A stretch of 64,000 nucleotides of DNA from Clonostachys chloroleuca (GCA_037952775.1 JBANAY010000004.1:2108001-2172000), one strand, 5' to 3'. Counted from the stretch's first letter, positions 36,001 to 49,929 are shown. Numbers and translations are program-made. Notes: generated by a model not told the origin, from the letters alone.

Positions 36001-36333
36001 AGACGATGATAAGGAGGAGGAAGGCTTGGACGATGCACTCCTAAGCCCCCTTCGTCCTGGTCATCTCCCCCTCCCCCGGTAGCGTTCTCTAACGAGCTGC
36101 TTTCTCCACATAACAACGTGAGCGATGCACATACCGAGATGAGCCGGACATCTTCGGGGATGCTGAAGCCCTATGAATAGGACGACCTAAACAACGACGA
36201 AGGCATCTCTGGTCGAGTTATCGACACGGTTAACACCACCCATGGTATTGCCAACGTCATTTGGAATGTGGGCTGGAGGAAGCGAAGCTTCAAGGGCCCT
36301 CACCCACTGCAGCGGCCAACGAATGAGGCCTAA
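33057..36333 (+). CDS. Trypsin-like serine protease domain fused to a Reg1-like PP1 regulator, 3' end broken
   Basis: Exons 33057-34362, 34422-35226, 35281 onward; 970 residues to the first stop at 36080-36082. Residues about 80-180: a conserved fungal segment (RLMVLGRSEADAKPCIVVLCPE). Then a chymotrypsin-type triad: His in TVGHVL (~237), Asp in YYDWALID (~343), Ser in GDSGSWVV (~442), the last formed across intron 34363-34421. After a Ser/Thr/Pro linker comes the Reg1/DUF1752 region YLSHDWKEEDIWSSWRYI (~650), WLKDCDVTWLYGPLQ, and a PP1-docking-like RKHIQFNE. No stop separates the halves. The conserved C-terminus (GRVIDTVNT...IWNVGW) continues in another frame to 36333 after a C-run at 36046-36050 and a TAG at 36178, so the tail is lost. 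Two overlapping or merged genes remain possible. Confidence 0.7.
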
Positions 36334-39300
36334 TATCTAACGGCAATCTCTTCCAGTCCGAATCGCGAATACTAACTCGAAGCGATGGGGCTCACTTTGT
36401 GAGTTCACCGAGAAGAAAATTGCATTAATGAGACAGGCATAACCATCTCATTCAGCATTTCCACATGCTGTTTAATTTATCTTTATACGCATGTTTTGTG
36501 GCCCGAAACTTAGGCAAGAGTTTGTATCCATGCTAGAAATGGCTGTTTGAGCTAGGTCTTGATTTTTTTTCTCTTTCTACACAAATAAATACTAGTATGA
36601 CTATTATATCAACTTGAGCATTAAAAGACCATCTTTGTCAGGACGAATCAAGGCGCCAAGGAGCAAAAGTATTGGTGTGCCTTTGAGGAACGAAAAGCCC
36701 GTTCTTCCGCGCCCTCTTTTCCCAAACTCGAGGTATTCCTCAAACCAAAGCGGCATTTTCAACCATGCCGTGAGTTCAGTGTTGCCCAAAGCGCATGGCC
36801 TCCTAAATATCGAGTTGGCGGATTACTGGCAAGCATATGGCTTGCCAGTAATTCAAACCATTTGGTTGACCGTTTGAAACTTAGAAACTAGAGATGCGGG
36901 TGCAAGGAGGAGGGCAGAATTTCCAAAAATCCAAAATGTTCACTGACAATTTTAGAGTTATGCCGTTGCTAGGTTAATGGGTTCGTCTTAACATTGACTT
37001 TCAAATAAATATAAATGAGATGTCATATGTTTAAATTTGATCAGTCTTTCATCTCAAGATTAGCCTCCGCCGTATTCTTACAGTCAACTGAACCGAAGCG
37101 AACTGATCTGAAACGAAAATAGTTTTTCACTGACACCTCCCTAACATACACGGTTTACGGCCTGCAACGCGTATTCTCCTGGAACGACAGCCGGGAGTAG
37201 TAGTGTCTAAGAGAAGGTTAGTTCGCCGTTGTGGAGTCGGCAAACATGTTGTACCCCTGCCCCTTTATGCCACCAGCTTTGGCGTTCTCATATCAGTGCC
37301 TACCCAGGTATCAATCTACGGGAAAGTGGGATCATCGAATGCAGCTTTAGCTTGTCATGAGGATCACCCTAAGTTTCCAAGACTACTTAGTTCAGCCCTT
37401 CAGCTCCCACTGCAAGCGCCCGTCACCACTGCAAGCTGGTATGCGTTGATACTCTGTCCCGATAATTCTGCTTCCAATGCCTTACGTGATATCCTTTACT
37501 CTGAATTCTTGAGGTAAAATGACGCTTGGCGTGGCAAATTTGGCTTTCATGTATGGTCATATCATCCAATCTTAACTTGCTGGTTCTGGAATTCAATTGG
37601 CAAGATATCTTGGATCCAGACGACACGAAACCCAAAAGCCTCAATCCAAATAAAGTAATTATGAATTTGATTTATATAAGAATGATCAATTGCTTGTCTA
37701 CAATGTGCCACTCCGTGGACTTTACCAAGGATCTTCACAACTCATATTGGTTTGCTGAAGCGTATACAGGGTAGGTGAAACAATAAAGATCAAAAAGTTG
37801 TCTTGTACGAGTTACAACGATGCTGTTTCCAACTCTTAAGAATTTATTTCTCCATCATACGGGGGCGTAGAGTTTATTTGAACAGAAGCTAATCCGGACA
37901 TTCTACTTAGTCGTTGCGATGTATCTGCTCTCAGGTTCGCAATAACGGTACTGCATGTACGGTACATGTATCCAGTCAAAGCCTGCGCGGAGTCTCAAGG
38001 ATATATCCTGCTTTATTCGACTGTATGTTGACAAAATTCAATAACATAGTAATGATTTGACAGGAACTAATCCTGAGTTTAATTGTATCATCGTCCACCA
38101 CCTTTTGGACTCGTCATCGACATTGGCAGACTCGGTGTCATAGGAAGGAAGTTGAGCATCGCAAAATATGGCCATCTACATCACGCGCCGTTTCGCTCGA
38201 ATTGTTGGCAATGAAGTCATGACGGTTGACAAATATTAATTGGTTTGTATGGCTTCTATCCGATCTTGCATTTCGCTCTCTTTCTCGATTGGCACGGATG
38301 TGCAAGTCTTGGGGATCGTCTACACGGTTTCGCGTTTACTTGTTCGGTCGGCTAGGGCGGTCTAAGAACCACTCAAAGAGCACGTAAGAAGCAATATTCG
38401 GACTCGGAATGTATTATAAGAACATCTAGAATCATATCGAATGACTCTAAGCAAGTTCAATGCGGGTTGTTGTTGTTGTTCGAAAAAAGGGGTCGTGTTG
38501 ACCTCGCTGGGCAACTTGCCACTCGTCACGCGATCGCGCTATAGACATAGGACAGGACAGATCTTCTCGATGTAAATTCTGTCACACGAAACATCACTGA
38601 TCATGTTAATTTGGATCGTCCTATAGTTGTCCTTACGCTGGCTGTTTTGTCAGCGGGGGAACACTCGAAGTACGCCCGTTGTTTGTCGTCATCGATAACC
38701 TTGACACCACGACCTTGGTAATATGGAAACAATATCAACAAGGCATAAATCGAGCTTTTCCTCGGCTCTCAAAGCGGAGTGAACCTCGGTTAAGAAATAT
38801 CAATCTCTTCAAAGGGAACCCGAAGTTGTCAACTGCCAAGCATGACCCCTTTAGCGACCCAAGCTGAATGCTCGCGTACCTAATTTGAACTTGCTAGGGG
38901 CTTACTGGATATGCCTGGTATTCCCTGTTTATCGCTTCCGGGCCAACCCATGCCCTCGATGCGAAGCCAAATCGCTGCCCCCGTGTAGAGGCGAACCCAC
39001 ACGCGACAAGGTCGGAATCCAAAATGGATCTGGAACCGATCACCGCACAACCCAATTATAAGAAATACTTGATCGGGAGGGCCCAGATTCATGCCCAGAC
39101 CTTCCTCTAAGATTCTCTGGCTTCAGAGATTTCGGACTCTGGGGAGATCCAGGTTTTCTCCGCCACCGCCACCCACACAGACCTCAAAATTTAAACAGAG
39201 CGGATGCCCCGGACTATGTCAGATCATTGAATATTATGCTGGGGATATTTTTGAGGAGTTGGTCATCTGATGCTCTCATGGAGTCTTGCTAAGACAGCGG

Positions 39301-40458
39301 CCCAACTTCAGTGAGGACCATAATTATTGACCCATTATAACAGGATGACCCCTATGCCAAGAAGACCTGAAGAATGTCTTACAGCAATGATCCGATGAAC
39401 AACTAATCCGGTCCACGATATGTTACAATGGAATGTGTCCGGATTCAGCAAGACGTTTCAATGTGCCTGTGATCCGAGCCCAGTTCCTTGGTCGATCTCC
39501 ATCCACCCATTGTTATTTGAATGGCCTTGGGGGGCCTCCACCTTTTGGGGAGAGAAGATGTCATTTTACTACGGCACAGCCGAGAACATCCAACAGAGTT
39601 CAACGTCCCGGTGTAGTGGTGGGCCGGCTGCGAGTCACTCACCCGTCCGGTGACCACCCTCCATCAGCAGCTCCAGCCGCGGGTTGGCTACCGGTGGGAA
39701 GTATTCCCACAGTTCAGGTGCCACTGACGCCCGCCTTTCACTCGTGTTTGTTTATTCACTTTTTTTTCCCTCTGCCTTTGCCTTGCCACCCCCGTGGCGC
39801 CCCTTTAAAAAAAAATCTGTGGGCCACCCGACTAGTCTCCTCCCCCGTAGTATGCACGAAAACGTGACAGACGCCATACGGGCGCGTGGCGATGGATAGT
39901 TGGTGATTTATTGATCGCGTCTGGAAAAATGAGGAAATGAACATGTGGATCTGCAAGGAAAGTTTCAGCATTCACGGGTAAGAGGGCGATGCCAGGACAT
40001 CCCTGAGTTCTGCGGCAAGAATGAAACACGGGCACAAGTCGATAATATGCCGGATGCATAACTCGTATTGTATGAGCAAGGTGCAGGACCACCCTGCACG
40101 GACGGGCGAATGCGTTTTCATTATTCGAAGTTGTCGAGATTCTATGTTCTATCATCAAAATCTTGGAGAAGTAGCAAGTCATTATGGGGACTTAGATTGA
40201 TCTTGTTTAAAAATAAAAATCCCAAGACTGGCTCCCCTCCCAATGTTCAAGTCAGAGGCTGATGTCGAAGGGAACATCGTCGAAAGCAGAATGTGCACAT
40301 CACTAATGAATTGTGGAGATAATTTGAATAAAGATCATATACTGGTCATTAACTATGTAAACATCAATAGCAATAAATATCAGTATTGCATTGTATAAGA
40401 TGATGTTCAATTCCTTCTCTCCATATTTTCTATATTAACAACGATGTAAGTCTATCTT
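36334..40458. other. 4.1 kb gene-poor stretch
   Basis: No protein or RNA gene recognised on either strand. Open frames up to about 144 codons (39433-39867, plus) have no domain and no supporting splice structure. T-rich and A-rich runs around 39750-39830 are simple sequence. No RIP-like dinucleotide loss. Confidence 0.4.
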
Positions 40459-41928
40459 CTAAACCTGACCGGCGCGGCGGCTCTGGTAGCGGGCAAGCAG
40501 GTAGTGAAGAGCAATGTAAGAAGCAACACCAGTGAAGCAGAGACCACTGATGACACCGAAACCCATCAGGTACTTGGGGGCGTCAGTGGAGGGGAAGAGG
40601 TAGGCACCGTAGATCTGGGCCAGGTTACCCATGGCGTTGACAAAGGCCAGGGAAATAGCGCGGACCTCATCGGGAACAGTGGCGAAGGTAACGGAGGCGT
40701 AAGAAAGAGCGAGACCGTTGGAAGCCCAGAGACCGGAGGCCATGATGACAAGCAGAGCATATCTAGCAGTGTAGTTGTAGACGGCGCAGATGATGATGGA
40801 GCAGATCATGGCAACAGTCATCCATGCGCCGAGGATGAGGCCACGGTACTTGGCGTATCTATCGGCGAAGAATCCAGTGACGGCAGTGGAAACGAAGGCA
40901 ACGCCAAAAATGGGGATAGTCATGTACTGGGCGGCAGTGGATTCGTAACCAAGACCCTTGACGAGAGTAGGGTAGAAGTAGGAGAGAGTGGAAGAACCGA
41001 CGATGGCCATGTAACCAACAACCAGGAGCCAGGTGCGCCAGTTGGTCATGGAGGCCTTGAAGGCTGCGAGGGGAGTCAGGCGGTTCTCCTCAGTGGTGAC
41101 AGTTCGGGACTCGCTCTGGAGGCGACGGATAGCAAGGGCGCGCTCCTCCTCGTTGAACTTGAGCAGGGAAGTGGTGGCGGGGAAGTCGGGAAGGACGAAG
41201 GCGGCGATCAGGGAGAAACCCATGGTGGCGGCACCTTCAACAACGAAAAGCCATCGCCAACCAGCCTTGCCGTGGGCGCCATCGAGACCCTTGGTGATGG
41301 AACCTGCAAGGAGACCACCGAAAGCACCGGAGAGAATGGCGGCTGAAATGTAGACAGCAAAACGCTTGCTCTGCTCCTCCTTCTTGTACCAGGATGACAG
41401 CAGCATCAGAATACCGGGAGCAAATCCAGACTCCAGGCAACCCATGAGGGCACGGAGACCAACAAGCTCAGCGTAGGTAGGAGTGAAGGCCATGGCAATG
41501 GTGACACCTCCCCAGAGGAACATGATGGTGGCGAGGTAGACGGAAGGTCGGGTGCGGACAAGGATCATGTTGGAAGGGACTTCAAAGACAACGTAACCGA
41601 TGAAGAAGACTATCAGGGCAATTGAGTATCTGTTGGAGTCGAGTCCCAGATCAACGTCCATACCAGCAATCTTGGCATTTCCGATGCTTAACGTTTAGGT
41701 CAGCGCCTCTGTCGGTGAGTGACTCCAAAATCAGAAAACTTACTTGGTACGGTCCATATAACTCAAAAGATACATAAACCACATACAGGGCAAAAGATAA
41801 AGATCAATCTTGCGCACAAGTCTCTTCTCAGCGTCGGTTCCGGGAACATAGTCGTCGACGGCGTTGAGAGAAGGGTCTTGGGACTTGGCGACCACGTCCT
41901 CGTGCTCGAAGCTCTGCTGCTTCTCCAT
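40459..41928 (-). CDS. MFS anion transporter, allantoate-permease (Dal5) type
   Basis: Exons 41928-41744 and 41686-40459; 470 residues, about 12 membrane helices. The anion:cation symporter family moves allantoate, nicotinate, pantothenate, biotin and similar organic anions across the plasma membrane with protons. Seen: RKIDLYLLPCMWFMYLLSYMDRTNIGNAKIAGM at the first helix, SMFL-type second helix (VFFIGYVVFEVPSNMILVRTRPSVYLATIMFLWG), GLRALMGCLESGFAPGILMLLSSWY, and AGWRWLFVVEGAATMGF. The intron joins DRT-N-IGNAK in phase. Codon choice is strongly biased to C/G-ending codons, unlike its neighbours, suggesting high expression. Substrate cannot be told from sequence. Confidence 0.9.
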
Positions 41929-42786
41929 GATGAAGGATGTGACGCGGCTTGGGTATTGACACTGATGGCGCGGAGAAGAGAGATAAGAGAGGGAGAGAGG
42001 GAGAAGAGTGTGGTGATGAGAAGTGATGGGAGACTGCCGGATGAACAGGGTGGTGATGAGGCAGGCTTTATGTCAAATGTCTGTCTAGCAGTTGCATTTA
42101 ATCTGGGGCTGTATGGAGAAGGCGTTGCAGGGGTGGACGACGTTTAGACGCATGGTCTAGAAACCTGGGTCAAGTTCGTAAGGTAGTCACAGTTGATCAA
42201 AGTTCTCGCCGGTGGGTGGAGTAAGACGAGGTCATTCCCGAGGGGGAATAGCCCCTTTTAGTTGGGGGTCCAAGAGAGCCGCAAAAAGTTAGCCATCACA
42301 GGACTTGACCTTAGACGCATTGAATCACCACAAATTGCTTCCCCAAGGGCTCTCCCCGCGGGACATCTTGGGCCTGAGTCAAGAGGAGCTGGGGCCGGAC
42401 TGGGGGGAGGCAATCTCCAGTCTTTCTCCAACTAGGATGGGGGAAGCCCCAGTTCAGCCCGGCTTGGGAACGAAGCTGAATGGCTAGACAAATTGACGTC
42501 GTCAGCTCCACTGAACCGCGTCTCGCGTCTCATTATCCCATGACCTTTGGAGTCAAGAACAGGGGTAAGAGAGCACCGAGTCGGGACTCAACCTTGCGGC
42601 AATTCCTTTCACAACCCTGCCCACCCACACTTCTTATCGATAAGTCTGATGCCGCGAGACGGTCCAAGCATGCGTTTCCAATATCCGGCTACTTCTCAGC
42701 CAAGTCTATTTGAAGCCATGACCCACAAGGACAAAAAAATCCGAGGATATGGCAACAGGAGAAAATGCTCAGCCTCTTACATTTGC
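41929..42786. other. Transporter promoter region and edge of the AT-rich block
   Basis: GA-rich repeats at 41975-42010 lie just upstream of the transporter start. No gene is recognised; composition is normal until a sharp drop in GC near 42790. Confidence 0.4.
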
Positions 42787-43027
42787 CATAGATTGGGCAA
42801 GTTAATTAATTATATAATTTATATAAATATAGTTATATTATTTAATTTAATTATTAATTTAATAATTAGAATTTTTTTAATTTAAAAAAATAAGTTATTA
42901 TTAAGAGAGTTTTTAATTTAGATTTTTAAGTATTTTTATTATATTTTATTAAAATAGAAAATATAATTAATTTTTATTATATAATTATAATATAAAGTAT
43001 TATAAATAAAGACTATCTCTAGGCTAT

Positions 43028-43764
43028 AGAAAGTTATAAATAAGGTAAATAGTACTAATCTATTTTAACTACTAATATAGATAATTTTACTTTAGATAAG
43101 TAAAGTCTAAGTAAAGAAAAAGTAAAATCTTAGTAAATATACTAATATATATATATATTTATTTCTATAATATAATATTTCTTTAGATAATTATTAATAT
43201 AATTATCTATATATCTATTAGAACTAGCTTTATAATACTTATATATTAATAGTAACTTATATTATATAGCTATATAATAATCTAATTATATTACTTAGAA
43301 TAATACTCTAATTAGTTTAATCCTAATCTATCTTAGATCCTATTTAGTATAAGTTATCTAACTATTATATAGAGTATATTAATATTAATTAGATTTCTTA
43401 TTTTATTAAATGCTAATTACTACTTAAAATAGTTCTATTTTATAAATATAACTATTAAAGAGCTTTATATAAAAATTCTAAGATTATTTAATTATAGTTT
43501 AATTTTATATAGAATATAATAACTAAATATAATATTCTAAAGAAGAATATTTATAATTTTAATAGAACTAATTTTCTAATAAATTAAATTAGTATTTATA
43601 TTATAATTATATATTTTAATTAAATAATAAAATCTAAATTAATATAACTTAATAATTAGAAATAAGTTTTTTTAATTTAGATAATTAATATAATTAACTA
43701 GATAATTCTATTATTTTTAATAATAAAAATATTAATATATTAAATACTACTAACTAGTAGTTGT
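43028..43764 (+). repeat. Left arm of an outer inverted repeat
   Basis: Reading 43030-43400 and about 43720-43764 matches, with RIP-type differences, the reverse complement of about 57520-58018; for example both carry GTAAATAGTACTAATCTATTT-like and AACTAGCTTTATAATA-like stretches in the same order. It is probably a remnant of one older element present in both orientations around the retroelement nest. Boundaries are approximate. Confidence 0.55.
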
Positions 43765-44179
43765 TGAAATTACAGTGGTCTATAAGGTATATTAGGTCTT
43801 GAGACTTCTATAACTAGCAGTAGCAGAAAATTTAGCTTCTAACTTATAGTAAATACTCCTCTATAACTTAGTTAAATTTTATACTAGAAAGTCAGTTTAT
43901 AGTATATTTTATAGTATAAAAGAATCTTATTTTAGTAAGAGGAACTGGAAAAATATACTAATTTCTCTTATAGATCTACTAACTAAAAACTACTCTAAAA
44001 TCTACTATAGTAGCTTCCCGGGCTACTTTTGATTTTCTATAAAATTTATTACTATAGGAAATCTAAAAAATTAACTTATAACTACTAAACTATAAGATAG
44101 ATATATATAACCTTTTTAAGACCTACTTTTATCTAAAAGAGCTAGTTAAGCTAATTAGTTAAGTATAGATATTAGATAT
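43765..44179 (+). repeat. Older LTR, copy A, first part
   Basis: Begins TGAAATTACAGTGG and matches the reverse complement of 54808-55213 and the direct repeat at 55847-56260. The copy is interrupted after 44179 by the copia element and resumes at 51884. The TG start, the CA end of the second part and the repeat in three places support an LTR. Confidence 0.7.
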
Positions 44180-44396
44180 TATTAGAACTAAGGCTTTATA
44201 TAATTTAATATAATTAGTTATAATTAAGAGCAGTTTGCTCTAAATATACCTCTTTTCCCAGATTAGAAGAGTATTAGGCTTAAAGGAGAGATATATACTA
44301 AATTATATAATTATTCCTACTAAAAGTACTAGAATAGTATAACTTAGATAAATATAATAATATAATTTCTATCTATCTAATATATAAGATTAAATA
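44180..44396 (+). repeat. Left LTR of the copia element (217 bases)
   Basis: Aligns end to end with 51662-51878. Starts TATTAGAAC (ancestral TG... mutated to TA) and ends AAATA, where the right copy still has AAACA. The differences are mainly G/A and C/T, as RIP predicts. Confidence 0.88.
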
Positions 44397-47300
44397 ATTA
44401 AAAGTCTTAGAGCTATACTTTATAAAAGTAACTATAACTATAAAGATAAATACTAAACTAGTAATATTAAGTATATTTAACTTAATTAAATAGTAAATAA
44501 ATATTATAAAAGTATTTAATATATCTACTATCTTAAAAGAACTAGATAACTAGAATATTTTTAAATAAGTAGCTATAATAAATATAGCTAGTAAAAGAGT
44601 TCTATATCTTATATAACTTAAAAAAGTAAATAAATTTTATACTTATTAGCTTAAGGAGCTAGTAATTTTAGAATATTTATAATATAAAGTAAAAGTCTTA
44701 GTTATAAATATAAATAGAATATTAAGCTTTATTTAGGGAGAATAACCTATATACTTATATATTAAGCTTCTTAATAAAAATAAGAAGATCTATAAAATTA
44801 AATAAATCTTCTATTAAACTCTAGTTACTTAATTTAATAAAAAGATTAATAGAATATATAATATATTTAAGTAAATAACTAAATATATAGCCCCTTATTA
44901 TACTAAAACTTATACTCTAGTAATTATTTATATAGAAGAGAAAGATAATATTTATTTCTTCTTTAAGAATTTAAAAGATATATATAATATAAATAAGACT
45001 AATAGGAGAAAATATATATAAGAAGTATATTCTAACTCTCTAAACCAGATTAGAAAGCCTAAAATAAATTAATAAGCTTAAATTAATAGTTAGAAGAAAG
45101 TAATAAGAATAGTCAGGCTTAGAAAGATCCTTAATATACTAAGCTCTTCTAAATAGTTTAATAACCTAGAGAAGTATTTAAATTTAAAGTTTAAATTACT
45201 CTTATAAATAGTAAAAAGCTAGAACTAATCTAAGATAGATAATAGTATATATAAGCTATTAGTATTTATTAAATCCTTTAGAGATAAGCTTAAGATCTTT
45301 AAAAGAGGCTTAAATAAGGAGTTAAAACCTTATATTACTAAAGGAAACTTTAGCTTAATCTTTTAAGGAGAAAATTTACTAGATAAGAAGTAAAAGTAAG
45401 AAATAGAGGAAGAAATAACTAAATATAAAGATAAATAGTAAAAGAAGGCTAGAAATAATAGATTTAATTATATCCTTTATAGGAATAAATATAAGAGTAC
45501 TAATATAAAGAACTACTAGCTACTATTTTCTAAAAACCTATTATCCTATCTTAATAAAGGGAAACTATAGTCTGATAAGTAGAAAAAATACTTAGAAGAG
45601 GTCCCTAAGGCTCAGAGGCTCTATAATAAGCTTATTTAAATAAAAGGAGAGTAGTATTAATAATTAGCTAACTAAAATTATATATTAAGCCCTATAGTTA
45701 TCTTCCTTATTAAGAATAATAGCTATTTACTATAATACTTAGCTCTTCTTAATTTAGGAACTATATTATATTTATTTAATAATATAATAAGATTTAGAAA
45801 TTTTAAATAGATTACTAAAAGTAAGGAGGTTTTTATAGGTTCTATAAGCCTCCTAATATTAGGATATAGTAAAGTAACCCTATAAGTATAAAATAAATAA
45901 AATAAACTATATTACTTCTATCTTAACTAAGTAGCTTACTATCTATAAATAGGGGCTAATTTAGTATTACTCCTGAAATTATAGTAGTAAGGATACTAAT
46001 AGAACTAAAAGAATAATAAGGATTTAATTAAATATAATAGTAGATTAATACTTTATAAGCTAAATAATTACTATAACTAGTATATTATTAAATATAATAT
46101 AGAAATACTAAAATAAACTATATTTACCCTGTTCTAATATAGATTTATAACTTAGAGGAAGGAACTAAATAGGGGTAATTTAATTTATTAGTATTAGTAT
46201 CTTAGATACCTAGGGCTAAGATTACTTAAATACTTAGTAACCTTAATAAATAGGGTATAAATAATAGGCCTAATAACTATTAAATATAATATATATAGCC
46301 TAGTAAAGATAAAATACTAAGAGAGCTATAAACTAAGAGAAAGAAGCTTAAATCTAGGAGAGTACTTATTAATTAACTTCTATAACTTCTAAGAAGGAAT
46401 TAGAGGTTATAACTTATATATAATTATAATAGATAGGAATTCTAACTTTATCTAGGATTATTATTTTAAAGACCAGAAGGAGTAAAGTATTCTTTAAATA
46501 CTAATATATCTAATTTAGATATTTAAAACTAGATATAAAATAATTATTAGATACTTAGAAATAGATAATAAGCTTTAAAAGAGCTTTTTTATTTATATTT
46601 TCCTATATAATAAAGTAATTAATATAGAAGAATATACCCCTTATACTTAATAGCAGAATAACTTAGATAAGTATTCTAGGGGGGTAATAAAAGAGAAAGT
46701 AAAGCTATTAGTAATTAATAGTAATTTACTTAAGTAGCTATAGCTTAAACTAGTAAGAATAGCTATATATTTACTAAACAGAACTCTGAAGGTAAAGCTT
46801 AGATAGAAAATACTATATTAGAGCTTCTTTTTAATAATACTAATTATAAATCTAGAGGCTAAAACTTAACTAAAGGTTTCTTACTTAAAAATAATTAGCT
46901 ATAAAGTATTTATAATAAATAAGATAGCCTAATTAAAAATATAATAATTTAGATTATAGCTAGATCTAAAAGCCTGAATAAGCTATCTAGTTAGATATAA
47001 TTCCTAAAATATCTTCTGAATTTAGAACCTAATTACTAATAGTATCTATATTACTAGGGATATAATCTTTAATAAAAAAGAGTTATTTAATCTAAATAAG
47101 GCTTAAATATATAAAACTATTAGGAAGTAAACCCTAGAGGAAATATAAGAAAGACTCTAGTTAATACTTTAATCTAAATAGATTAATTAAGTAATAGAGC
47201 TAACTTAATAAGAAGATAAGCTTAAGATAGAAAAAATAAACCTTAAATAACTAATTAATAACCTAGAGGCTAGTACTAAAGTATAGGAAGAAGAAGAGTA

Positions 47301-49929
47301 TATAGAAGATAATAAATATCTAATATATTACTTTATACCTCTCCTGATACTACCTAAGAGCCTGATAATAAGCCTTTTAATATATTTAATTAAGTTAGGA
47401 GGTTTACTATAAACTCTTAAACCCTCTAGTAAACTATTAATTACTCTTAACTAAGCCTTTTATACTAGCTTACTAACTATTCCCTTAGTAAAAAGCTAAA
47501 ATAAGGTCTAAACTAAAGCTATATATATTAGATATATATATAAATAACTAAAACTAAAGATTAAGGTTTAAACTAAATAAATATCTTTTAAATCTAAATC
47601 TTAAGATTAGGTATATTATTAGAGCTAGCTACTAGCTACCCCTAATATACCTAGAGATCTTAAAGGCTATAAGTTTAAAAGAGAATTTAAATAAGCTAAA
47701 ATTAATTATTTAGAGAGCTATAAGTAAATAAAAACTTAAATTAAGATTTTAAGGTTTAATTTAAGGATCTAAAACTTATAAATCTTAGACTATATATAGA
47801 GATATATTTATAAGTTTAATAAGTATAGTTATCTTTAAAAGTTTAAAGCTAGACTTATTACTTAAGGAGACTAGTAGTAGAAAGCTATTACTAAAGAAAC
47901 CTATACTATAATATTAGTAGATAAGTTATTTAGAATACTCCTAGTAATAGCTATAAGATTTAATCTTAAAATACTATAATATAATATAGTAAATATATTT
48001 ATAAATACTAATCTACTAGATAATATATTTATATAAATACTACCTAGTTATAGGAAGTATAATAAGGAGTTAAATATCTTATTACTTAAGAAGGTATTCT
48101 ATAGTTTATAAATTATACCTTTTTTATAGTAAATAGAGTTTAGTTTAATACTATAAAATCTAGACTTTATACTAATTCCCTATAAACTATATTATTATAC
48201 TAAGTTAAGAATTCTATTATTCTTCTATATAGATAATATTATTATTATATATAAGAAGAGTAATAAAGCTACTATAAAAGCTATAATTAAAGCTCTAAAG
48301 ATAAAATATAATCTAACTAGTAGAAATAAGCTTTAATAGTTCCTTAGGATAGAGGTTATTTAAGAGTATAATATATTATACCTATAGATAATACAGACTA
48401 TATATCTAGAAAAGATATATAGATTATATACTTTAGATAGTAAGAATATAACTCCTATAGATAAAACTAAGCTCCTTCTAAATAATAGAATAGTAATATA
48501 AAAGATAGCTAACTAGTATAAATAAGTAGTTAGATTAATTCTATATACTATAGTAATTTTAAGACTAGATATAGTTTTTATAGTCTTCTAGCTAGCTAGG
48601 TTTATAACTAACTCTAGCTAATAATACTATAAAGTAGTAAATTAAGTCTTAAATTACTTAAATACTACTTATTATCTTACTCTATAATTCAGAGGAGGAA
48701 ATAAGTATAAAGTCTATAGTAATATCTTATTTACTAATAATATACTTAATTATAAGAGTTTATAAGCCTATATAATAAAGCTGTTTAGTAGTCTAATTAG
48801 CTAGCAGGCTAATAAGTAAGATATAGTTATAATATTAATAATAGAAGCTAAGTTACTATTATTAGTATAAGCAGCTAAGGAAGGGTTATTCTAGTAGAAA
48901 CTAATCTTAGAGCTAGGAATTAAGCTTAATAAGCCTAATTTATATCTTATATATAATAACTAATAGATAATTAGTATTCTTTAATAGCTATTTAAAAAGT
49001 TAAAGATAAAGCTAAAATATATAAATATCTATAACTATTAGTTAAAAAAGTATATTTAGAATAAAATAATTTATATTTCCTATAAATAAAATATAAAATT
49101 AATTATTAATAGTCTAACTAAACCTCTCTAAGGAGCTTAGTTTTAAGAAAGCTATAAGTAACTTAAGCTAGTTAAGATTAAAGAAAAGATTAAAAAAAGA
49201 AGAAAAAATAAATTTAAAAAGAACCTAATAGAAGATATTATTATAGAACTATAATAATAAGAGGTATTTTATATAAATAAATATTAAAAGTAGTAAAATA
49301 AACTTTAATTCTAATTATAAGAGCTATAGTAGAAGGGAGAGATCTTAACCTTAGAGCTAGAAGGCCTAATATAAACTAATAAAAGAAAATTCCTCTTTAA
49401 GGGCTAGAAGGCCTATTAAAATAACTAAACTATACTTATTTAAAGAAGATAAAAGTCTCTAGAGAAAGAGAATATACTAGTATAGTATCTATATAAAACT
49501 ACCTTAGCTATAATATAGTACTTCTCTTCTTCCTTATAGTACTTTAGCTATAACTATTCTTAAAGTTAGTATATAAGCTTTAAAACTATAGAATAAAAGT
49601 ACTTATAGGGTTATTAACTATAAAGATTAGGCTTTTAGTCTTTTAAATATAGTCTAAGAAAAAGAGTATTATTAGGATTATACCCTTAGGGCTATAAATA
49701 CTAATATTAGCTATAAAATAAGTATTAAATAAGTAAAAGGAAACTTATATTAGCTTATAGAAGCTACTTAATCTATATTACTTATAGCAGCTAGAAAGAG
49801 AGCTCCTGTTCTTATTAAGATAGTTCTAATACTATCTATAAGAGAGACCTATAAGAGCTAAGTTTAAATACCCCTTATAGAGAACTATCTATAATCCCGG
49901 GGTACTATAAAATAGTTAAATAAAGCTTA

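Noticed and set aside
40504..41346. 280-codon open frame on the plus strand
   Set aside because: It is the antisense of the MFS transporter, created by the transporter's biased codon use; Gly/Glu/Asp-rich with no domain.
42547..42885. 112-codon frame crossing into the AT-rich block
   Set aside because: Its second half is translated AT-rich repeat (Ile/Asn/Leu runs) and the first half has no homology.
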